From Phoronis australis (taxonomy: Eukaryota; Phoronida; Phoronidae), in the NCBI GenBank assembly GCA_002633005.1, contig NMRA01000373.1, positions 250,001 to 314,000 on the forward strand: a stretch of 64,000 bases of DNA, in the 5' to 3' direction. The notes under the pieces are model-generated. The model was not told the DNA's origin, ran no database searches, and saw nothing but the letters and a program-made list of their open reading frames with translations. Positions 37,829 through 48,265 of this stretch are shown in pieces; the first letter of the stretch is position 1, and each line of letters opens with the position of its first letter. Both the position numbers and the translations under genes were made by a program.

Positions 37829-38071
37829 CATGCGCGCACCCAGGGTGGAGGGGGGGGGGGNTGGCTAGGTGGACAAAAAGATCCGCCTCAGAGAAAAAAA
37901 AATCCGAGAAAACGAGACAAAAAGTTCAATAGGAAGGCGCAAACGCACAATTCACAGGTATCGACGTGGTACCCCGTTTTTTCTTTTTAGTCCTTTGGTT
38001 TTTTGTCGGTAAAAGGTCCACATCGTCGGAAATTCGAGCCCCCCCCCTTTCAAAGGCTTGGTGCCCGCATG
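37829..38071. mobile_element. MITE family M1, copy 5
   Basis: Starts CATGCGCGCACCCAGG, ends TTGGTGCCCGCATG. Flanks TGTCC and TGACC agree at four of five bases. Contains a G-run followed by the single n at 37861. Orientation as copy 4. Confidence 0.7.
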
Positions 38072-38327
38072 TGACCTCTCCATGAGACTAAAAAACGAAA
38101 GAAAAGACTATCAGGAAGAATGCGTAATTAAGGTATGTTCGCTTCGACCAAATAAAAAAGTCACCCCCAATTGGTGTTTCGGGTCCTGCTCCCCCCCTTC
38201 GCTTTTTGGTACCCCCGTCGTCGCCTCTTTTTGGGGCTTCCGGTTACGTCCAGTGTTTGCTGCCCCATACTATGTTTCAAGTTTTAGGCTCAAGTAGACT
38301 AATGAAAAACACTGGTCATGAGAGTGG

Positions 38328-38333
38328 TTTATT
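38328..38333 (-). other. Polyadenylation signal AATAAA, gene C
   Basis: Minus-strand AATAAA about 115 bases past the gene C stop. Closer than in A and B; the 3' flanks are not homologous. Confidence 0.45.
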
Positions 38334-38446
38334 TTGTTTGCTGGACAAGCGTCAACGTCCTATGCGACAAAACTTTCGATGAGTGGCATGCTATGTTTTC
38401 GTTCAACTATGATTTCTTCTGAAATCTGACGTCACCTGGCGGCAAT

Positions 38447-38589
38447 TCAACATCTACTTTGAGGCCACCGCTGATATCTTCTATTCCACTTTTGGTAACG
38501 AATACACTGCGACATTTGGTAGTCACATTGGCACTTCATCACTCGACAATGTCTTCTTCTATTCCATCGCGAGTATGCCGAACGTGATT
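38447..38589 (-). CDS. Gene C exon 4 (C-terminus)
   Basis: 143 nt from acceptor CTTATAG to TGA at 38447-38449; HCRVMKCQCD with the Asp99 equivalent, tail ending PQSRC. Confidence 0.9.
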
Positions 38590-41500
38590 CTATAAGAGAA
38601 GACCAAATTACAAGTTGGACAAGAACACTTCTACAATTTTCTTGAAAACTTTAATATGTATAACGTACAATCTAAGTGGTTCATTGCTCACCAGCTGACA
38701 AAGTAACACCTTGAGATCTGGATTGATAATCCACAATTGTTCAGATTTATTCCGTCAGTTAGAGCAAAGTGAACTAACGATTATGCGTTAGAAATCCTGT
38801 CAGTTTTTTAACAAAACATATTTATGAAGGACTGTTCCCAAAGTTAATAGGCCCACTGCATGACTGAATTAGGGTCTCCATTGGCGTCAAGATCCAAAGG
38901 ACGTCTTCGGAAAATAGATGTTAACAAAAATACTGTACAATGATTACGGATTTCTTCAGTTGAAAAAATATGGTCTTAACTAGCGTTTCACGGATACAAT
39001 TTCGGACTCATTTCCGCACTTTAAAGGTTACTTCGAGATTATATTCCTTTGAGAATGCTGCAACACTACTTACAGAAAAAAAACAAAACGCTCATTGTTT
39101 TTAAAAATTTCACTTTTAAAATTTGACTTGTTTGGATTTTTATAGGACGAGACGTACAAATATCACCAGCAAAAGTGGTTGATGATAATTTCTAAGAAAC
39201 AAAGACATACTGCGGACAACTTACTACATGTCTTACGTCGTGCCTTGCAGGCATACGTCCGATACCACAGCAAGTAAAGTCTAAACGAGGGCATTTTACA
39301 ACCGCGAGTAGCCAGAATCCTGTCGTAACAGCGATCATGAATTCTACAGCAACTGGAACGACAAACAAACTAAAATTTTAAAACAGTCGAGATTCCCCGA
39401 TCTGAGGGGCATCAACTGACAACCGGTGGACACCAGGAGACTTCACATCCCTCCGTTCAGTATGATAAATCACGTAGAAAATAAATCCGAAACTAAAAGA
39501 GGCGATCCAGGTCCTCCAAGTGATACACTTGTGTTTCGAAAAGTATTATAAATGTACGTAAATAAAAAAACAATAATGGATCAACTGAAATTTTCGGATA
39601 TATGTAATAACATCCTTCGTCGTTTTATCTGTCTCTGTTGACGAAGGATGTTATTGTATCCGAAAATTGCACTTGATCCATTATTGTTGTCTTATCTACG
39701 TATATTTATTTCGTTCAATAGCGATATAAAAGAAACTGAGATCGGGCCCAGTTCACCTCAGAACCCCTCAGGGTCTGCGGGGTTGAAACCGATCAACTGC
39801 CGTCTGAAGATTAAAACTGCAATATGCTGCTCAATGACAATAAACATCTACGCTCAGACTATTAAGAAGTGATATGTTGGCACGTACAGATTATGAAATT
39901 ATGATGGGCCGTTGGGGGGAAAGTGTCGCCGGAAAAATACGAGCGTAATTGTGTACATTACGCCGTCATTTACGCCGTTAATAACGCAGTAAAATTACGA
40001 GCGTAATTTAATTCTTTACGGCGTAAAATTACGCTCGTAATTTAGTTTAAACTCTTAGCCAATGACGTTGGGTTTTACAATCCAAGATTGCGCGCTCATG
40101 GAAATACTTATTTACTGGCGGGTTTCATGTCTACGACACGAGCGCTGAAACATGGCGGAACAAATCGCTGCTGCCATGTCAGCGATTGTGCAAGAACGAG
40201 CTGCCCAGCAACAGTCGTGTATCTTAGGTCATCACTGATTGGTTTAAATTTGGAACATTTAAGCCATTTAATTTTCGGGCGTAATTTTACCGCAACACTT
40301 TTGCAATTTACTTACGCTCGTAATTACGAGCGTAATTTTACGGCGAAACTTTTCCCCATTTAATTTACGAGCGTAATTTTACGGCGACACTTTTCTCTCA
40401 ACTGCCCACCATATGATATCGTGGACGCCACCGGTGTGACTGGCAATTAATTTTCACCGTAAATTCCTCGCAATGAGTATTAACATGAACGCAAGACCAA
40501 CAACATCTGGACGTGTAGCCAGAGTGGTACAGTTGCGTAGACAGGAATATCGTCACCCGGGGCGTCATGACAAATTGGTGGCCGATCCTACCCGGCTTCC
40601 AGCGATGTCGCGGCGGTGCTTCCTCTTGGTCGCCACCATGATTTTTGTTTTGCCTCCCTGGTCATTTGTGCTGCATTCGGCCCGCACGGTGCTGCTCCCT
40701 GGCGTCGTAGGTCTAGCCACTGGGGTGATGTTTCACGGTAACGGTGGCGTGAAGTATAAAATCCTGACCGCTTTCGTGGTAGATATATCTTTAAGGGAAT
40801 AAAATCACCAATGCCAGATGATGATGTCAGACACGAAACATCATTTCCACAAAGTGTTTTGAGCAGGCGTTTGTTTTACGATGCGCTGTTCTCGTGGATA
40901 GCATCAAACCGCATTAATATTCGCCTACCCCACGAGTCCCAAGGTAAGTCACACGTGTAGCACGATTCCTATGAAAATTTCACTTACTTATCAAATCCGT
41001 CTACAGGGCGCCCTCTTCCGCCAACGCCACAGTAACATCCGTAGCGCAAGAGGCGGCGAGCAGTCAATCTCACTCCCCGTTGAAGATATGGTCGGGCACA
41101 CTTCAGCACCCGCAAGAATCTTAGTGCTGAACGCTTTGATACGGCGATTGTTTTCTCGTCATCTAAATATGGAATAGTTTGTATTACATCACATGCGAAA
41201 ACCAGGTGTGCGACAAGCGCAGGCAAAAGCGCAAGATCACGCCAGACTTTGCAGAATGTCGCCATCATGATGTGCAACTTGCGAAGCACATGATCACGCA
41301 AACTCTTTACAAGAACCTTAAATTTACGGAACTCAACCCTGCTTGATGAGTTCAAGACGTAGGCCTGGTTACGGCTTTTTTAACAATATATTTCCTCGGC
41401 AACGATGCATTTTACACATTAGCATTTTATGGCTACACCAAATTTGAGATAAAATATCCAGTGAACTCATTTTTAAACTGGGTCTCCATACTGATGTAAA

Positions 41501-42841
41501 TACGCGCATGGGCAGTGAACCGTGGGAATTGCCCTCAACACACATTTTTGCTCGGTTAGTAAGAATTTCAATAGAGAAGATTCAACGGATGCACTGTGTA
41601 TTCATGAACGCCACTTTCATGTTTAACAAAATGTCGTGTTCATTTTTCAAAATGATACACGGTACGTGTTTGCCTGGAAACAAGTTGTGTATTTACTTTC
41701 AAAAAAGCCAGTGAGCGCGTTGAGGATTTTTTGCACCAAGCGATTAGAGGCACTTTAGGCTGTCCAAGGGGTGCTTTGTCGGAAATCAGCTAACCCTTTG
41801 TTCATCGAACGCCACCCTGTTGTTCTGAGTACTCACACTTTCTCACTCCAGTCTCACGTATACGTGTGTATAGTGCAGTTACCGCTGAAGGGATCCCTGC
41901 GGTCAACCCGACAGTGGGTATATACTGTGAATATTTACCCCTCCAATAAATTTGCGAGAGATCAAGCTCGCAAAATTTTAGCTCACGCCGTCACCTAAGT
42001 TTCATGAACGTAGTCTGAAGAAGTAACGAACTTTCAGTTTGTTTAAAGCCCAGACATCACAGTTGTTTTGACTACGGTATAATTTGAGACACATTTTATG
42101 ATGGTAAATAACTTCAATCGAAACTTGTTGTTTACAGAAAGCGCGGATTCGATGTCGCTTTATCATAAGCGCTGTATTGATTCCTAATTGTTCAAGCCTT
42201 GTAGCGTGAGCGTACTTCGATCGGCACAGATTCAGTGGTGCCGCATTGTTTCAGCGACGACTGGATTACCTACAGGAGTATTTTGTCTGAATTAATGGCA
42301 TGCACGTAAAATAAAAAAAGCATTTCAATTACTATCACTATTTTCACAGAGATAACCGTGTAATGTAATAATAAAATGGGTTCAAATCTCGTGGTGGGAT
42401 TGAGGATTTTGCGACTTGTGGTAGGGGAGTCGACCTAGTGCGGGCCTTCCATACTTTAATACAATTCTCATTTTTACTTTTGCTATGATATATTGAAATG
42501 TTGCTAAGTAAACACAACACGTACAAGAAGTAAATGTGATGAGGTATTATACTGTACACCTGTTGAGCGTGTTATCAATGTGGTTTATAGTTCTCCTGCT
42601 AACCTATACGCCGACAGTGGTATAGGCGATTGGCACATTCGGCAATTTGTAATCTGAATAAAAGTTCTTAAAAATAAATAGAAGACTATAATTATATGCA
42701 CGCTAGCTTTGAATTATGTCACCGAAGCCTGCGAAATCATGGTGAGTTAAATATATTGCTGCTACAATTCTGACCTGAATGGACTTCGGAGGCGGTAGAC
42801 GCCAAAATGACCGTCATCAACAGCAAACCAACGACCTTCAT
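38447..42841 (-). CDS. sPLA2 gene C, complete coding sequence in four exons
   Basis: Secreted phospholipase A2. Exons are 42775-42841, 40988-41162, 39225-39352 and 38447-38589, joined in phases 1, 2 and 1: 170 residues. Motifs are signal peptide MKVVGLLL, VSKR propeptide end, FLRVLKCARP with Cys11, YGCYCGVGG followed by PVDGFD, CCRIHDRCYDR, CQCD and a C-terminal Cys; 14 cysteines. The most divergent copy: exon 2 is 18 nt longer, adding six residues between Cys11 and the calcium loop, rich in Arg and Leu. Exon 3 has KMPSFRLYLLW where A and B have RMSSW.LYFLG. Intron 2 contains two inverted-repeat elements (39570-39687 and 39902-40409). Upstream DNA (type 2) is shared with gene A, but the 3' flank is not. 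No breaks seen; together with B it is the best candidate for an active enzyme. Confidence 0.9.
39225..39352 (-). CDS. Gene C exon 3 (active site)
   Basis: 128 nt, open: CCRIHDRCYDRILATRGC, then YRTYAC and KTC before donor GTAAGT. Same borders as in A and B. Confidence 0.92.
39570..39687. repeat. Foldback element in gene C intron 2
   Basis: Arms of about 50 bp: CAATAATGGATCAA...CATCCTTCGTC and the inverse beginning GACGAAGGATG, around an 18-base loop. Confidence 0.75.
39902..40409. mobile_element. 0.5-kb inverted-repeat element built of GAGCGTAATT-type units
   Basis: Ends TGATGGGC... and (inverted) TGGTGGGC..., both followed by GAAAAGTGTCGCCG-like sequence: about 45-bp imperfect inverted repeats. 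The interior repeats ACGAGCGTAATTTTACGGCG and its inverse several times. TA borders both ends, which could be a 2-bp target duplication. No transposase. Located in gene C intron 2. Confidence 0.65.
40473..40802 (+). CDS. Uncharacterised 109-codon open frame (doubtful)
   Basis: A GC-richer island antisense within gene C intron 2, open from the ATG at 40473 to TAA. The N-terminal third is Arg-rich; residues about 48-85 form a hydrophobic stretch (CFLLVATMIFVLPPW...) that could span a membrane. I recognise no family. No copy of it is seen in introns 2 of A or B. It may be chance or transposon-derived. Confidence 0.2.
   Translation: MSINMNARPTTSGRVARVVQLRRQEYRHPGRHDKLVADPTRLPAMSRRCFLLVATMIFVLPPWSFVLHSARTVLLPGVVGLATGVMFHGNGGVKYKILTAFVVDISLRE
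40988..41162 (-). CDS. Gene C exon 2, 18 nt longer than in A and B
   Basis: 175 nt from acceptor TATTTAG to donor GTAAGT. Same SKR cleavage site and Cys11 position. The extra six residues lie in the helix-to-loop linker (RPYLQRGVRLTARRLLRYG). Calcium loop YGCYCGVGG unchanged. Confidence 0.9.
41163..42774. other. Gene C intron 1, no exon seen
   Basis: 1.6 kb; short open frames such as 41508-41714 carry no domain signature. Bounded by GTCAGA and ATATTTAG. Confidence 0.6.
42775..42841 (-). CDS. Gene C coding exon 1 (signal peptide)
   Basis: 67 nt, same length and phase as gene A exon 1, ending EVHSG before GTCAGA. The acceptor-like CATTTTAG just upstream of the ATG again suggests a 5' UTR intron. 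Confidence 0.82.
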
Positions 42842-44149
42842 TGTTGACTTATTTTATATCAACCTAAAATGAAAAAACATTCGCTTAAATCAGGTTTACT
42901 TCACTTGGTGTTTTCGTGTATATTCTGTCAACTTTTAAAACTTTTTAAATAATAAATTAATGTTAAATTGAAAACGCCAACGGTTTCGTAAACGTTAAGT
43001 CAAGCTTCACTTGCATTCTATTTTAAATCTTGAACCTTAGGTTTATTCAAGTATTATCAAGACGTGTCAATGATAACTATGACACATTATTGTGAATACA
43101 TTATTATTTATGTTCGATGCGTGTCCCAACGATAAAAGATGAGTCACGAACTAACAGTAGGTAGAGATGAAAATAAGACAGTAGGTTGGGAAAATGACAA
43201 AATACAGGTACAAATGAGTATGCGGTATTTAGACTCAATGCTCAGCTACCAAAAATAAAGACTATAATGCCCCATGAATTGTTATGAAGTCTTTAGACCC
43301 GGTACATGTACATGTACATGATAAAGTTTGCATATGTGAGTAAAATTTGCACACGAGTGTAAAAGTACATTTACTACGCGTTCATAATATCTTATCAAAA
43401 CCAAAACCTGTGATCTCCATGTTCATCGAAATAATCACTGTCATCACGAGCAAATTCTTTTAGCAAGAAAGTAGAGCTTCCACATTATTGTCAATTAGGT
43501 TGATCAACTTGGTGTCTATGTTTGCATTAGAGCGAACTTTGTGAAAAAGGGAACGATCACAAGACTGGAGGGAGAATTTCGTAAAAGAATCATATGGAAA
43601 TGAACGATGGGTTAAAATTTCAGAGTGATTAAAGAGATACTTTATCTGTTACGAGAAGAACTTCAAGCAGGGTAACTTGTTCAATTCACTCTAAACGGTG
43701 GGAGGTCTTGTTTCTCTTTGGGTCTATATTTCCTCGAAATCAAACCCAAAATTATTTTTTGCATTTTTTATTCTACTTTGGTGCGAACTCAAGATAAGTG
43801 TTTATCATTATTCTAGTATGCTCTAGCAAGCAATGTTTTTACTCGAGTTAGTGGCTCCAATCTAGAGGCCATGATCGTGCGAACTTGGACTAGAAATTGA
43901 TATGCTTAAACCATAATGTACGGTACTCTAGTTAACACTAACAGGTATTTGTTTTGAGCTCGCACAAATGAACACTACAATACGTTCTCAAAAAGATCAT
44001 CAATAAACAGTCTCATTTTGTGACATGATAGGGATTTTACACGAACAGGATCAACCACTGTCGCTTTTGTGATTTGATAACAAATATCCAATATTCTCAA
44101 GATCGCAGTTGGCTGCCAGTCGTTGGGATCGAGGCCGGTGACCTTACCT

Positions 44150-47100
44150 GTTAAAACTTCAAATACTGGACTACATGCCGAATGGAGTTTGATTCCGCTA
44201 GCAAAGCGTTGGACTGCAATCGTCGAGATCTGAGTAGTGTTCGCCTTTGGCAGCCCGATCTCAAACATAAATTTTCTCGTCAATTGTGACACTCTATGGG
44301 AAGTCTTGTTTAGGCGCAAATTCGACTGTCGAAATAGAAATTTTCAACAGCCGTCAAACAACAGAGCTCACGAAGGGTCTAATCTCAGACTTGAAAAGTC
44401 TTGTATTTTTGACGTGATTTGAGTACCGATTTGCAGCAACTTTACTCCTAGCGGGCCATGCCACTGGTCAATTTTCGTGTTTATCAGAACCGTACGTAAT
44501 AGGACAATTAAACTGATAGTAATGAAAACGAACGTACTCAGTTCCTGAATTTTTTACGTGGCCTTTAAAACTTTTAAGATGCGTTCATACACGAGCAACA
44601 TTTTCTTTTCAAAGCCAGTAAATATACTTTGTCAGTTACATTACTCACGAGTTCCGTTCGGCTCGTCTCCCCGAGTGGCGCCGATACGTATGACCTTTAC
44701 CGTTGTTGACTACGTGTTTTACGCTAGGTAGTTCAATTTTAAATAAAAAAACAGCGCTCAAATAATTGACATTTTTGCAATATTACGGCAGTTATCCATA
44801 AAAATAATGTGCACAGAAGATCCACGCAAACCAAAATAAGTTTAGGCCTATATTCGGACCCAAAGGTCCATTATCGGTTTTAGTCCGAAAAAACGTATTT
44901 TGAGGTTATCATTGGATGGGGGTAATCTTGTTTAAATTACAAACTATAAAACAACATGTTTGTAGTGTTTTTATAACAGATCACCAATTTCGTCGTGAGA
45001 CGAAGAGTTGGCAAACCTCGTTTAAAACCTTGCTTGTATGAGTTTGTGTGACCTTTGAAAATACCTTAAGTTCGTGGATTTTCCTAAGTTGATGCCGTCG
45101 GGCGCTTTTCTCTTCAAGTAGTCTTGTGACACCATAATCAATAGTGAAGATGACCATGAAGTCATTGATTGAAGTATCCGAAGCAGCGAGGAGACATGGC
45201 AATCCTCTGGATGGATATGTCTGCATTACAAGCAGCGACTGCAACATCATCAGTAGAACACCAGGCAAGAAGGTAGTCACCTTTGCAGACTGGAGACCCG
45301 ACTGCACCAGGTAAGGACCGAATGAAATTCGTGACAGCAGCGCATTACGATCCGAGAAGCGTTCTGGGTGAGAAAAACGAGATCACGCAAGACTGCTCAA
45401 AATCATACGAGTGAAAGGCGAGAATTTCGCGAGTATGCCGAGACCTTGGCTAGCGCACCCTTGGCAAAATAGCGGCTACTGAAGTGATTGGTCGGTGAGG
45501 TTGGAATATCGAATTATGGGATTGAATTTATGAATTAGGGATAGAACTCACCGCTTCCCTATCAAAATTGAGAATTTTTTTGCTACAAGTGCAATATTAA
45601 TCTATTGTGTCCACAGAACATAGAATCCCCGCCATGTAGTAGCGCCTTAGAAATGATCAGCAATAAAAGAACGACATTCATAACATACTAGGTTGCTATT
45701 AAGAAGAACACTATTAATAAACAAAATACACAAATAGATTTTATGTCACTCTTCCTTTAACCAACAAGACACAGACAACACATTAGAACATTCATAAAAT
45801 GGTAATTGCCGACCAAGGACACGCATAGTTCGAATTGGTCGTTTATGCTAGGCGACCACTTTGCCGACCCAAGTTCCGACCGCAGAGGCGACTCAGCAGA
45901 CGGCTGCTAGCCGACCCTTGTTGGTCGGCAGATGGTCGGCTAGAAGACCTGTCGTCGACTCGTCGTCGACCAATTTCCGACCGGGCGGACAAAAATTCGT
46001 GATGTGTGCTGTAGCTCCGCTGTGATGCGTTCGATGGATGCTAGACACTCAAGAGTAAAACCATTGTGATCACTGTTTGGTTGTAGTGCACGGCGACGTT
46101 GCAAACCCTTGTGTGATCTTTCGTTTTAGCGTCAGTGTGTCTTGCAACCACGGAATGCAGTGCTGAACTATGAAAGCAATAGCTAAAACTAGCGCTGCAC
46201 ACTGGTGCTACTTATAAATCCAATCCCATATCGATGTATTCTAATCGATAGGCTATTCTTACAGTTTTTATGGATATTTGCACAAACACAGATGTGGAAA
46301 TAAATTCGGACGAAAGTACGAAACTGATCACAATCTCCAACCATATGAACGTGTGCACGACTGTTGATCTTTTCAAAGATCAACATATAGTGTATGTTTA
46401 TGTCAGGCATGCCTTGGTGTGCGTGGTTATAGTTCAACATGTCGGGTTAGGATCCTGTGTGCGTGGTAAGAGTTCTTGATGTGTGCAGTGTTTGACTTCT
46501 CCAAGACGTGTTCTGTGTTCGGTTATAGGAAACTATGCTCCCAAAGTGTTCAGTGCATTTGCAGACTTTGTTTATTCCCTAATTTTGCATTTTCTTGCCA
46601 CTATAGCATTACTGTGAGGTAATTTTTTACTGATGACACTTTCATATTAATATATCAGAAAAATGAACCCACATTTCAATGAAAACAAACAGGGAAAAAG
46701 TCCTGAAATTAGGGGGTCCCATTTATTTCGATTCATTGCAATATTTAATTTCAATAACATTAAGAATAAAATGTATAGTTTACTCTTGGTATGTACAAAG
46801 CTAAGACTTGACGTAGCAATGAAGATAAAATAGCAGAAGAAAAAACAGTAAGTGTTTGCACAAAGTTCACAAATGCACTGAAAATTTAGGGAACATAGTT
46901 GAGTCCCTAGTGGGACTGTTGTGGCACGCAACTGGGGTCCACAGTATAGTGGGGTTTAATTAGTACCCGTTACTGTACTGTTAAGAGGTAAAAAGACTAG
47001 CATCATAGATCGAGCTCAGGGTGTGACCACAGCTGGTAATGAACAATAAATATCACTCCATGCATGGACGTTCCAGTTTGCATGGTATATACATGCTCAG

Positions 47101-48265
47101 TCCATTCTCCAGGAAGATAGTGACCTGGTAGTAATAACACGTGCTAGCAGCCTTTACGTTACCACTTCGGGCACTCTCATATGACACGGTACGAGTGATA
47201 TCTGCAGGGATAACATGCTGAAAAGCAAACCTGAAAACAGAAGGTCTCTATATTATGAGACATGGCTAACGATTTAAGAGTGACTCCATATAAAAACCAA
47301 CAGGTAGAGTCTATACCCAAAATCACCGATTTTTTTGAAACTTAGCACATGAGTTTGGTTTGTTGAGATGTAGAAAAACCTCACTTTTTAAGAATTTTCA
47401 TTCATTATTATTCTTTTTATGACCTGTACCTCCATTTTGCAACAAAATTGGGCTTCGAAGTAGGCATGTTTGAATGCATTTTACTAGTATGTGTGGTACG
47501 GTCAAAACAAATGAATGATACGAATTGAAAGGGCAATGGCTGAATAATTTAATGGCATAACGTTCAAAATTCATTTTGTAACAGAGCAAGTCTCCATTGA
47601 ACCTCAGAATATGTATTTTCTCTCATCAGGCATTCGTTTCAGTTCAATTTGCACNTATTTAAAGCAGACTTCTTGCCTAAAAGTTTGTTCAAATGGTTTG
47701 TAAACTCTGCTCGTCATTTCCAAACTATGAAAATAGACAGTTTTGCAAGACAATTTTCACTAAAGTGCAAAGTTGAGGCAAGATTTTTTATTGCTCAGTC
47801 ATCAAGACTAACTCTTTAACTGTATGTTCAAAACGTCACATAAGGCTACAAGGTGTTTTATGGCAGTAAGAAGGTCACAAAAATGGCCACTAAAATTAGC
47901 CTCAAAAAGTGGTCTATGGATTATCTCCCCTGTCTAGCACAAAACTGTTAGATTTTAAAATGTGGCACAGATTTATGCACAGTATACGTTGGTTATTTCA
48001 GCCACCAAAATATAGCTTTTGATCTGTTTTGTATGTTACTCATTTTTGTTGCTGAAAATATGCAATTTTTGAGACGGCTAATATGCCCAATTGTGCCAAT
48101 TTGTGTTATCATGCTCCAGCGGTGAAATTAGGGGTCATTGAGTGCACAAAATTTGGCATTTGGGTTTTTGTTAGGATACATACCCACGTACAAAAAATGA
48201 AGTTGTTTTAAATTTTGACGTATAGACTGATTTTTGAAAATCTACTGGTTTTTATATGGACTGCC
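44150..48265. repeat. Tandem duplication, unit 1 (about 4.1 kb)
   Basis: Starts AAAACTTCAAATACTG and ends ...ATGGACTGCCTCTT. Near-identical to unit 2, but lacks about 350 bases present in unit 2 at 50541-50890 (and in the A block near 15916), and has a single n at 47655 where unit 2 has about 740 bases including the gap. Confidence 0.88.
47053..47217 (-). CDS. Duplicate candidate last exon of gene X (unit 1)
   Basis: Identical to 51535-51699: acceptor CTTTTCAG, 54 codons, then TGA. Lies in tandem unit 1, further from the upstream exons, so it is either an alternative last exon or an orphan duplicate. Confidence 0.4.
   Translation of the reverse strand, partial: HVIPADITRTVSYESARSGNVKAASTCYYYQVTIFLENGLSMYIPCKLERPCME

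Noticed and set aside
43975-44319. 114-codon minus frame with possible acceptor and donor (QLTRKFMFEIGLPK...)
   Set aside because: The visible differences from the duplicate copy at 48266-48436 in the shared part are amino-acid changing, and the copy is cut by the duplication junction. Kept as doubtful, not called.
44981-45307. 108-codon minus frame and an opposing plus frame ending at CACCAG|GTAAGG
   Set aside because: Both strands look weakly coding and neither has supporting neighbouring exons; the duplicated copy (49160-49438) adds little evidence.
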